A stretch of 43,608 bases of DNA, taken from Aliiglaciecola lipolytica E3 (GTDB taxonomy: Bacteria; Pseudomonadota; Gammaproteobacteria; Enterobacterales; Alteromonadaceae). The stretch is from positions 1-43,608 of the forward strand of contig NZ_BAEN01000025.1 of NCBI RefSeq assembly GCF_000314975.1. Reading direction: 5' to 3'. This document shows, piece after piece, positions 25,358 through 32,891 of the stretch. The position numbers and the translations under genes are program-made. Each line of letters begins with the position of its first letter. Positions within the stretch are counted from its first letter, which is position 1. The notes under the pieces were generated by a model. It was not told the origin of the DNA and searched no databases. It saw only the letters and a program-made list of their open reading frames with translations.

Positions 25358-26710
25358 ATGAAAAATATCAACAAGCTTTCTTTATCACTCATCGCCATCG
25401 GTCTTATGGGATCTTTCTATGCAACGGCGCAAAATTCAGTACTAAGCGTCTCTCCGGTGTTAGAAACCCGTTCGCATTTTGCCGATGCCCAAGGTAACTT
25501 TACCGATGTGGATGATCCGGCAATTTGGATCCACCCCACTAACAAAGCAAAAAGCATAGTGGTTACAACCTTGAAAAAAGGCGGCTTAGATGTTTACGAT
25601 TTGGCCGGTAAATTAATTCAGTTTGTGCCACCAGCACCCGCTCCAGCCTGCGCAGATACCCAAGCAGAATGCGACAACAAAGGTGGCCGTTTTAACAACG
25701 CCGACATCATTTATGATTTCAAACTCAATGGTAAAAATACCGATATCGTGGTGGTTTCTGACCGTGGTCTCGACAAATTAGCGATTTACAGCATAGTCTC
25801 TGACGCCAAAGGCACACGTTTAGTGGATGTAACAGCCGCGAACGGTCCCTTAATTTTTGCCACTAACCAAGATGAAATCAATGAAGGTTTAACCGCCTAT
25901 GGATTAGCCGCTGTTAAAACCGACAAGAGCATGGCTTTTGTTAGTCAAAACAGCACCACAGCTATCGAACAGTTGGAATTGTTTGATGATGGAAAAGGTA
26001 AAGTTAATTATCGCTCCATGACTAGAATGAATTTTCCATCCCTGTTTACCCTACCCAACGGCAAAGTTTGGACACCTTGTGCAGACGACGATGGCGAAGC
26101 TCCACACTTTGAAGGCATGGTTGCCGACACAGCTCATGGATTTTTATATTTAGCCCAAGAAGATGTTGGTATTTGGAAAGCCGACTTAAAAAACCCCGCA
26201 AACAGCCAAGAATGGCAACTGGTTGCTAAAGTAAAAAAATATGGCGTACCTTATAGTCGCACCTGGGATGCTGGTGAAGAAGAATACATTTGTAAATTAG
26301 ATTTCGCTAAAGATCCCGGTTATGGCAGCGACAAGCTATTAGCCGATGCTGAAGGATTAACGATTTATGACGGCGGCAATGGCAAAGGATATTTGCTGGC
26401 CTCAAGTCAGGGTAACAATACCGTAGCTGTCTATGACCGCGATGGTGATAACCAATTTGTTAATTCTTTCACGGTAGCCGATGGAGAAATCGATGGCGTG
26501 AATGAAACCGATGGCATGATGGTGGTTAACGTTAACCTAGGTGGCAGATTTGATCAGGGTATGTTGGTCATGCAAGACGGTCAAAATAAAGGCCCCAAAC
26601 CCAGTGCCGACGATGCTCGTGAAAACAGTAACTTTAAATATGTCGCGTGGCGCGATATTGCAAGCAAGCTCAACTTACCAGTCGATACTAAAGATATGAC
26701 CAGGAAATAG
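25358..26710 (+). CDS. Secreted beta-propeller phytase (3-phytase)
   Basis: Ca2+-dependent hydrolysis of phytate to lower inositol phosphates and phosphate, outside the cytoplasm. The 450-residue protein has a signal peptide ending near YATAQ and a single six-bladed propeller. Family landmarks in order: DDPAIWIHP (52-60), GGLDVYDLAGK (75-85), VVVSDRG (131-137), EGMVADTAHG (252-261), AQEDVGIWKADLK (266-278), EGLTIYDGG (332-340), GYLLASSQGNNTVAVYDRDG (344-363), and a final LVMQDGQN. Acidic residues of the Ca/phosphate site (Asp52-53, Glu252, Glu268, Asp269) are kept. Extra Cys at about 98, 105, 241 and 312 suggest disulphides absent from Bacillus phytases. It heads an operon with a lipoprotein gene. 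Confidence 0.94.
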   Translation: MKNINKLSLSLIAIGLMGSFYATAQNSVLSVSPVLETRSHFADAQGNFTDVDDPAIWIHPTNKAKSIVVTTLKKGGLDVYDLAGKLIQFVPPAPAPACADTQAECDNKGGRFNNADIIYDFKLNGKNTDIVVVSDRGLDKLAIYSIVSDAKGTRLVDVTAANGPLIFATNQDEINEGLTAYGLAAVKTDKSMAFVSQNSTTAIEQLELFDDGKGKVNYRSMTRMNFPSLFTLPNGKVWTPCADDDGEAPHFEGMVADTAHGFLYLAQEDVGIWKADLKNPANSQEWQLVAKVKKYGVPYSRTWDAGEEEYICKLDFAKDPGYGSDKLLADAEGLTIYDGGNGKGYLLASSQGNNTVAVYDRDGDNQFVNSFTVADGEIDGVNETDGMMVVNVNLGGRFDQGMLVMQDGQNKGPKPSADDARENSNFKYVAWRDIASKLNLPVDTKDMTRK

Positions 26711-26806
26711 ATCTCAAAATTGAGGGTGTAGAACTTGGTCTTACACCTATCAATTTCTTTATTGAACCCAAATAGTCACCAGAACCCTCTTGAACAGGAG
26801 CTCATC

Positions 26807-29158
26807 ATGAGTAATTATTTAATCGCTTTAAGGCTTAATAGATTAAAACATCATTTTTCAATTCGAAAGAACGTCAGTTTTATATCGTTCTTAACTTTCG
26901 CAGCCACTTTGCTGTTAGTTGTAGGCTGTTCCAATCCTAATAAAAACAAAACCGATACGACTGATACATTGGAAAACCTTCAACAGACTGCTTTTCGTAT
27001 TCGCTCTGATTTTAATGCGCCACTGAATTCGGCTAAAGGTTGGGCTACTGACCTCAATAAAGCAACCGTTGTGCAGGCCGACCAACCATTCAGATTGCGT
27101 TTTGAAGTCGAGGGCTCATCGCAATCTGAACAACAATTCGGCTTGCAGTATCGTCGCAACAAAACCTCCTGGGAGCCATTGACTGCTGAGGATTTCCCCT
27201 ACCCTATCAAAAAACACTTACTAGATTTTTCAACTTCATCGAATTTAAACCTTACAGACCGATGGCGTTTCATTCAAGGTAGCGAAGCGGTTATGTCTCT
27301 GCCGATGGAGAATGGGGAGGGATTCCTGCGAGTTGCTACGCAAGAAAGTCCATTGCTCGCCTTAGGTCAATACAAAATCCACTGGGAGGCGGAAGAATTT
27401 GCAGCCGTTATGCGTTTACCTGAGGCTTCGCAAGCCGGCATAGTATTTGGTTATGTGGATGCAGAAAATTACTATCGTGTCGATGTGATAGCCAATGGTG
27501 CCATTAAGATTGTGCGCATACACAAGGATGAAGAGTCCACAGTGTCGAGCCGCGAAGTTTACGTAAAATCAAATCAATGGATTGAAGTTAAAGTGGTAAT
27601 GCAAGGCTCTGAGGTCACTGTCGAATATGAATGGGATGATTACATTCAAGGGATAGAATTTACTGAAGATGTGGGGAACAACATTCCTAGTTCATTGTTA
27701 GGCATTTACCTTCCGGCAAAAAGCACTGTTGAATTCGAAGAATTTGAAATCGCGGGCGAAGCACGCTCCCCCAGAGTAAGTATCATGTCTAGCCACGTCT
27801 TCGATTACGGTGATCCAACTCAGGATATTTTACAAGCATCGATGCTGCCATTTACCGGAGGTTCGGCCATCGATTATGCTCCTATATCCCCAGAGTGGGT
27901 TGCTTCTTCGGCTCAAAGCGAGTGGGAATTCCCTATTGTGATCCGCCGCATCTCAGACGACGCCCTTTTGAATGAAACAGGGGATACCTTTGAGTTCAGA
28001 ATGGTTGATAGTCAAGGTAAGCCTTTGCAAGCCAAACAAAACCCCTTGGTAACGGTGAACGTACCCGCAGGCCATTTGGGAGGCACATTTGTTGAAACTC
28101 CAGTGCGCATTGGTCCATGGGAAGCAGCCAATGGCGATCTATACTTTTTGATGGAACCCTCAGAAACAGACAATATGATGATGACAGTAAAATCAACTGA
28201 TGGTGGTAAAACTTGGCGGGAGCTAGATGGCACTAACCGCCCTCAAACAGGCGATTTGGAAGGAGTTTCATCGACTCATGACGACTACAAGATCCACACC
28301 CTACATCAAACATCTGATCATGTTTTTTACCACGTTTTCCGTACGTCTGATCATCCCACTCACCCTGATACATGGGCCATTACCGACGAAAAACTGGCGT
28401 CCCCTCAAGAACCCCCAGTACAGGTTTCTGATCTTGCCGTAAGGTCTGACGGCAGTGTTGTGGGCGTATACGGTAATCTGCAAAAAATTCTATTCAAAAT
28501 TCGCTCACCTGAAGGTCAGTGGAGTGAAGAAACCATTATTGACCAAGAGCTCGCAGGGGATCTTTCTGGTCCGGTGGTGGTGCGTAGCAAAAACGATGTT
28601 GTGCATCTTGCGTATACCAGCATCGATGGCAGCGCTTGGTATCTACAGATTTTAGCCAATGGTCAGTTAACAGAGCGCACATTAGTGGCCTCTGGTTTAG
28701 GCACCGAAGTCGAAGATGCTGGTTCCATACTCCCTCTGGTCTATTTAGATGAATTGGATATGGTAAGCATTATTTATCGGCTGAGTAATGGAGAGTTGTG
28801 GGAGCGTCTTGGCGATGCTAAAGGTAAGCTTTCCAAAGCAATACAAGTAACCCGTCGATCCGTTGTACAAAATGCTGCCGATTCTGAACAAGTCGGTGCC
28901 GATGCCATCGGGTATGGTTCCAGTGTACATGTTGTATTTATTGAACAAGACACTGGTCGCATATTCCATACCTATCGCAACGAAAATACATGGAGTGAGC
29001 CGAGCCTTCAGGTTGATGGTGTAAATGCACTATGGGTGCGCGGTAACCTTATCAAGAAAACAGATCAGGGTGCTGTATACGGTTATATTTATGACGCCGG
29101 TTCCATGGGTGGATCAGGCATGAATAAGTATGCTGAGGTTGCACTTCCTAAACGTTAA
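26807..29158 (+). CDS. Lipoprotein with laminin-G-like region and BNR-type propeller, linked to phytase
   Basis: A 783-residue predicted lipoprotein with lipobox LVVGC. I start at ATG 26807, six bases after AGGAG; the signal segment then begins SIRKNVSFISFLTFAATLLL. Residues about 130-320 resemble a concanavalin/laminin-G-like fold (DRWRFIQGSEAVMSLPMENG, YVDAENYYRVDVIANG, WIEVKVVMQG). Residues about 430-780 show repeated propeller-like blades including the Asp-box-like STDGGKTWRELDG, and phrases such as DVVHLAYTSIDGSAWYLQI and SSVHVVFIEQDTGRIFHTYR. No catalytic function can be assigned. It starts 96 bases after the phytase gene on the same strand and shares its terminator. I infer a surface-anchored partner of phytase, perhaps for binding substrate. 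Confidence 0.8.
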   Translation: MSNYLIALRLNRLKHHFSIRKNVSFISFLTFAATLLLVVGCSNPNKNKTDTTDTLENLQQTAFRIRSDFNAPLNSAKGWATDLNKATVVQADQPFRLRFEVEGSSQSEQQFGLQYRRNKTSWEPLTAEDFPYPIKKHLLDFSTSSNLNLTDRWRFIQGSEAVMSLPMENGEGFLRVATQESPLLALGQYKIHWEAEEFAAVMRLPEASQAGIVFGYVDAENYYRVDVIANGAIKIVRIHKDEESTVSSREVYVKSNQWIEVKVVMQGSEVTVEYEWDDYIQGIEFTEDVGNNIPSSLLGIYLPAKSTVEFEEFEIAGEARSPRVSIMSSHVFDYGDPTQDILQASMLPFTGGSAIDYAPISPEWVASSAQSEWEFPIVIRRISDDALLNETGDTFEFRMVDSQGKPLQAKQNPLVTVNVPAGHLGGTFVETPVRIGPWEAANGDLYFLMEPSETDNMMMTVKSTDGGKTWRELDGTNRPQTGDLEGVSSTHDDYKIHTLHQTSDHVFYHVFRTSDHPTHPDTWAITDEKLASPQEPPVQVSDLAVRSDGSVVGVYGNLQKILFKIRSPEGQWSEETIIDQELAGDLSGPVVVRSKNDVVHLAYTSIDGSAWYLQILANGQLTERTLVASGLGTEVEDAGSILPLVYLDELDMVSIIYRLSNGELWERLGDAKGKLSKAIQVTRRSVVQNAADSEQVGADAIGYGSSVHVVFIEQDTGRIFHTYRNENTWSEPSLQVDGVNALWVRGNLIKKTDQGAVYGYIYDAGSMGGSGMNKYAEVALPKR

Positions 29159-29194
29159 TAAAACCGGCTCTGTGACTTGAATGAGCCTACTTCC

Positions 29195-29229
29195 AATCTA
29201 CCCTAGTTGATGTTCCGCTAGGGTAGATT
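29195..29229 (+). terminator. Hairpin after the phytase operon
   Basis: A perfect 12-bp stem AATCTACCCTAG (29195-29206) / CTAGGGTAGATT (29218-29229) with an 11-base loop and TTGTTT after it, 36 bases beyond the lipoprotein stop. A good candidate Rho-independent terminator. Confidence 0.7.
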
Positions 29230-29699
29230 TGTTTCAATAAGCTGATTAGTGGCAATTGAAACAAGCATCCTCAACACCCTTCATATTTAATTCAATTCTT
29301 CGGTATTATTTTGGCCCAGGCAAGAGCCAACATATGATGTAAGTGAGAATTAACGTATCAAACTGAGTAATATAATTTCTTACTGGCTCATGACTGCAAA
29401 GAAAAGCGGACCTTTTCTTCCGTTATGCTGACTACAAGAAATCCGACAAAGGAGTCATAAGCATTATTATGTTTTTAGGATTAAAAGTGCTAATTTTTGA
29501 TTAGTCGCCAATTAGTTAAAACTTAATTCACTAATGTGTTCCTGCAGGTTACCAAAAGAACCGTAAAGAATAATAGGAATATTACTTTTGCAGTGTTTTT
29601 ATTGGCAGAATTATCGAAATAATCCAGTTAAATTGGGAAACCCTGACATTCTTTATTGAATAGCTTGTGTTAACAAGGTAGCTACAACAGTTAGTTATT
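29230..29699. other. Intergenic region between phytase and cytochrome c peroxidase operons
   Basis: AT-rich, no supported gene. It contains one short hairpin AAGAAAAG-CGGAC-CTTTTCTT at about 29398-29418. I cannot assign a function to it. Both flanking transcription units end here (convergent). Confidence 0.4.
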
Positions 29700-30854
29700 C
29701 TAGGAAGCTGCCTGCCAATCATCTGTTAGGGTGTTGAGAAAAGCTTCCAAGTCTTCAATATCTTGGGTGGTTAGTTTTAAATCACCTAGTTCTTCATTAT
29801 TAACGTTTTCAGCGACCTCAGGACTGCCCCATTTAGAATCAACATCTCTCGAATTGTAATACTCCAGTACCTCGAATAAGGTCGTGACTACACCATTGTG
29901 CATATAGGGAGCCGTTAAGGCGATATTGCGTAATGTAGGCACTTTAAATTTACCTCGCTGTATCGTGGGGGTTTGGATATTTGGATTGTCAGCTAATCCA
30001 TTATCAATGTAATTTTTTCCAGCGGGGTTGTAACGTTCTTCCATATTGAGAAAAGGTGAACTCAACAGTCTTGGCACTCCTAGGTTGTCATATGAAAAAT
30101 CAGTGAATAGAGGCCATTCTCCCTGTTCATTAATTTGACTTGGGTGGCAAGCGGCACAATTTCCTTTATCTTCATCCTCAAATATTTTGAGGCCTCTTTT
30201 TTCCTGTGAACTAAGCTCTACTTTTTTACGTAAATAAGCATCATATTTTGAGCTAAACCTAGGGGCGAATGCTTTGCTAGACTGAAATTTTACTAGAGTC
30301 TCAAGAATAGCCTCAAAGGCTCGATTACTATCGGTCCAAATATCAGCGCCAAATAATTTTGTAAAATGTGGGGCATAGGCAGCCTTTTTAACCTTATTAA
30401 CTACATCAGACTTTGTTTGGTTGCCCATTTCCAGTGGACTAAGGAGTGGCCCCGCAGCTTGCTCATGCAACGTAAGGGAGCGACCATCCCAGAAGAATCC
30501 TCCAATCCAGGTTCCATCTTCAGAATTAAAGTGCCATTTGGGGGTAAAACTAACATAACTGATACTCGGTACATTCCGGTTGCCAAACAATATTGGATTG
30601 GCACCAGCAGCTACAATCTGATTATCCGCATACCCTTTGTCTGGCTTATGGCAACTAGCGCAGGATTGACCAACTGGGGTTGATAATTTTGGGTCAAAAA
30701 AAACCATTTTACCTAATGCACTCATCTCATCATTGGATGTGGCTGAAAAAGACAATGTCAGGCAACAAACAAATATTAAAGTACTCAACATAAAGCCTAA
30801 AACTCTCTCAGGAAAGGACATTGCCGGAGTTTTATTTGTATATAAATTGTGCAT
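29700..30854 (-). CDS. Dihaem cytochrome c peroxidase (MauG/CcpA family)
   Basis: A secreted dihaem enzyme reducing H2O2 with electrons from cytochrome c in the periplasm. The 384-residue protein has a signal peptide (VLGFMLSTLIFVCCLTLSFS), a first haem site SCASCHKPDKGYAD and a second GNCAACHPSQ, followed by the C-terminal PTLRNIALTAPYMHNG and a C-terminal helix. An internal ATG at 30821 (codon 12) lies directly before the signal peptide and may be the true start; neither start has a strong ribosome binding site. It lies between two phytate-linked units but has no obvious part in inositol use; peroxide defence is the default reading. MauG-like oxidation of another substrate is possible. Confidence 0.88.
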   Translation of the reverse strand: MHNLYTNKTPAMSFPERVLGFMLSTLIFVCCLTLSFSATSNDEMSALGKMVFFDPKLSTPVGQSCASCHKPDKGYADNQIVAAGANPILFGNRNVPSISYVSFTPKWHFNSEDGTWIGGFFWDGRSLTLHEQAAGPLLSPLEMGNQTKSDVVNKVKKAAYAPHFTKLFGADIWTDSNRAFEAILETLVKFQSSKAFAPRFSSKYDAYLRKKVELSSQEKRGLKIFEDEDKGNCAACHPSQINEQGEWPLFTDFSYDNLGVPRLLSSPFLNMEERYNPAGKNYIDNGLADNPNIQTPTIQRGKFKVPTLRNIALTAPYMHNGVVTTLFEVLEYYNSRDVDSKWGSPEVAENVNNEELGDLKLTTQDIEDLEAFLNTLTDDWQAAS

Positions 30855-30995
30855 GCATTCGCTTTTAAATATGTTGTTGATGAAGTTATTCTACCAAATA
30901 GAATTTTTAGTTCAAATTATAATAAATTAGAAATTAAATTCCGAGACTGGTTTTGTATAGATTAAGCTCGATTGTCGTAGGTGAAGAGCAAAGTG

Positions 30996-31035
30996 TAATG
31001 GTCTAATTATTCAAAACATATTGTTGAAGGTTATG
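30996..31035. repeat. Dispersed 40-bp repeat, copy 1
   Basis: About 40 bases resembling 42781-42819, including ATGGTCTAATTATTCAAAAC shared exactly. The rest differs by a few substitutions and single-base gaps. No ORF is attached. It could be a remnant of an insertion-sequence end or a small dispersed repeat. The rest of the 323-bp gap 30855-31177 holds only a TTAA-TACTAG-TTAA at 31101-31114 and the terminator below. Confidence 0.55.
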
Positions 31036-31120
31036 AGAGCTGCCTGATCTATGAAAAATTACTTCTGATTTTACCGTTCACAACACATAATGAGCATTCA
31101 TTAATACTAGTTAAAACCGA

Positions 31121-31154
31121 TGACCTCACTGGCTTGAGTAAGCCAGTGAGGTCA
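31121..31154. terminator. Strong hairpin ending the second phosphatase gene
   Basis: A perfect 15-bp stem TGACCTCACTGGCTT (31121-31135) / AAGCCAGTGAGGTCA (31140-31154) with a 4-base loop, 23 bases after the stop of the minus-strand phosphatase gene. On the minus strand it is followed by TCGGTTTTAAC, so it fits a Rho-independent terminator. Confidence 0.8.
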
Positions 31155-31177
31155 TTGGAGGTTTGGCAACGAAACTG

Positions 31178-32440
31178 TTAATTCGTTGTACGGCGGGGGA
31201 AGGTAAATTCAGCTTCAACTATGGGTCTGCCGCTCAAATCGTTTGGCGTAGTAAGGATTTGGACTCGCAATTCTTCACCTTTAATTTGAGCATGTATAAA
31301 TCCAAAGGCTTGTCCTTTTGAGAACAGGCTGGTGACGCCAGGATAGTTTTGTTGCTGTTTTTTGATCAATGCTGGATGGATATTACGTTGCTTGCCCGCT
31401 GCTCCTGAAGTCATGAGGGGCAAAGGCGGGCTAAGGGCATCAGTTACACCCACACAATCATCAGTCCAGGCCTCCAAGGTATGGTCATCACCATTGAAAT
31501 AAGCATCTGCATAACGACATAAGGTAGGCATAAATAACTTACGCAGAGTTCGCGCCTTTTCGAACTTACTGCCACCGCCCGACCAAAGTGCGTGATGGCC
31601 GGCAACAATTTTCCAACGCGCTTTAGAATTTTTCAGCGACGTTTCTAGCCACTCGAGCATACGTTTTTCTTCAGGTGTTTTTAATTTTATGTGATCCGGC
31701 CATGTTTCATAATGACCACTATCGAGTTCATTACCATCAACATCGACTTTTTCTTCTTTAACAACGCCGCTAGCCAGCAGCATTTCGGTATCGATCACAA
31801 AAATTTCTACCTCACCCTCAAAACCGGGAGGTGACACTTTGTAAAACAAATCTGGCATGTAAAAATTGGGATGTTGCTGCAGATATTCCATTTGCGCGAC
31901 CGCCGCCTCGCGCGAGACACGCCAGTCATGATTACCCAGCATAGAATAGATGGTAAAATTGGGGGTTCCGGCACCAAAATTGCCATAAGGTTGATGGAGC
32001 ATTTCTTTAAAACGGCGAGCATCGGTCACGCCATCTGCTCCAAGGGTTGCTCCATCGGGATAAATATTATCGCCTAGCATCAAGGCAAAATCACAGCCGC
32101 GCGTTTGGCAATGCTCTTTTTGGGCCCAAGCGACAGGATACATACCACTAGCCGGTACCCAACTACCTTGTGCTGGTTCAAACATCGCTGGTGTCGGGGA
32201 AAACCCTTCCATTGTGTGGTTTTTTTCCAGATGTCCCTCGACCTGATCTGCCATGTAATCGGCCATGGTGCGTATTGGCTGATCATCGTCATCAAGCACA
32301 TTGTAAAAAGGGATCACGCCGTGATCACCAAATATCGATATGTTAATCACTTTTTCGGCACTGCTATTTTCAGCATGTGCATTACCGAAGAACGCCAAGC
32401 AAGCAAAAACGGGCAGCAGTTTATTTGTTCTATTTTTCAT
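31178..32440 (-). CDS. Second TRAP-like metallophosphoesterase, secreted
   Basis: A 420-residue phosphatase with a Sec signal peptide (LLPVFACLAFFGNAHA). It is a clear paralogue of 5885-7234: FGDHG (38-41 region), GDNIYPDGATLG (123-134), LGNHDWRVSREAAVAQ (168-183), GHHALWSGG (281-289) and GDDHTLEAW (317-325). In the last motif the first metal-binding His of GHxH is Asp318. The first copy keeps GHEH. This may change metal or substrate choice, or lower activity. The gene is monocistronic, divergent from iolA, and preceded by a 34-bp palindrome centred on a perfect IolR-type site. This ties it to inositol control and supports an inositol-phosphate substrate (inference). Confidence 0.88.
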   Translation of the reverse strand: MKNRTNKLLPVFACLAFFGNAHAENSSAEKVINISIFGDHGVIPFYNVLDDDDQPIRTMADYMADQVEGHLEKNHTMEGFSPTPAMFEPAQGSWVPASGMYPVAWAQKEHCQTRGCDFALMLGDNIYPDGATLGADGVTDARRFKEMLHQPYGNFGAGTPNFTIYSMLGNHDWRVSREAAVAQMEYLQQHPNFYMPDLFYKVSPPGFEGEVEIFVIDTEMLLASGVVKEEKVDVDGNELDSGHYETWPDHIKLKTPEEKRMLEWLETSLKNSKARWKIVAGHHALWSGGGSKFEKARTLRKLFMPTLCRYADAYFNGDDHTLEAWTDDCVGVTDALSPPLPLMTSGAAGKQRNIHPALIKKQQQNYPGVTSLFSKGQAFGFIHAQIKGEELRVQILTTPNDLSGRPIVEAEFTFPRRTTN

Positions 32441-32481
32441 TATCTTCTCCTGTGTTAATTCCAGAATAAAGATATCACAAT

Positions 32482-32515
32482 TATCAATAATGGAATATAA
32501 ATTCCATTATTGATA
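32482..32515. promoter_or_regulatory. 34-bp perfect palindrome with IolR-type operator before the second phosphatase
   Basis: Arms of 15 bases, TATCAATAATGGAAT and ATTCCATTATTGATA, flank a 4-base centre ATAA. The middle holds a perfect GGAA-N6-TTCC at 32492-32505. It lies 42 bases upstream of the phosphatase start, a position suited to repression. The long symmetry beyond the core is unique in the window. Confidence 0.85.
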
Positions 32516-32798
32516 GGAATTCAAACCCCTACACATCCTTGAGCTACATGTAAAAGATAGCTCATAAGATGTTATAAGCTAAGTTTTTACTCCTACATCA
32601 AATAACGGGTGCAGTGTTGTTTTTACGAACAACATCTCTGACTTTTTCACTATCCTAGCCTTTGTCAGCAACGTGAGATAGCACGCCCAATCACTAGCCG
32701 CTTATTCATCTTGTAATAAACCATAAGAAGCATGCTTTTTGGAACAGGTATTTTAAAACAACAAAATATTGATTTATAAATTCCATAATAGTAATATA
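32516..32798. other. Divergent promoter region between the second phosphatase and iolA
   Basis: AT-rich, no gene seen. It contains a TTCC half-site with palindromic ATTTATAAAT at about 32772-32784 and a poor GGAA-N6-TTTT at 32741-32754. Confidence 0.4.
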
Positions 32799-32814
32799 TG
32801 GAAAATTTATTCCA
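32799..32814. promoter_or_regulatory. IolR-type operator upstream of iolA
   Basis: TGGAAAATTTATTCCA, a perfect GGAA-N6-TTCC at 32800-32813, 78 bases upstream of iolA. It matches the site at 17140-17153 except for the last base. Confidence 0.85.
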
Positions 32815-32891
32815 TTTTGTATGGAGCATTAAAAAACACACACATTTTTAGCAGCATCACCTTAATTCATAACAAACGATAGAGGCCATCA

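Noticed and set aside
31101-31114. TTAA-TACTAG-TTAA as another two-component target
   Set aside because: The spacer does not match the other elements, and it lies far from any start codon, beyond the phosphatase terminator; probably chance in AT-rich DNA.
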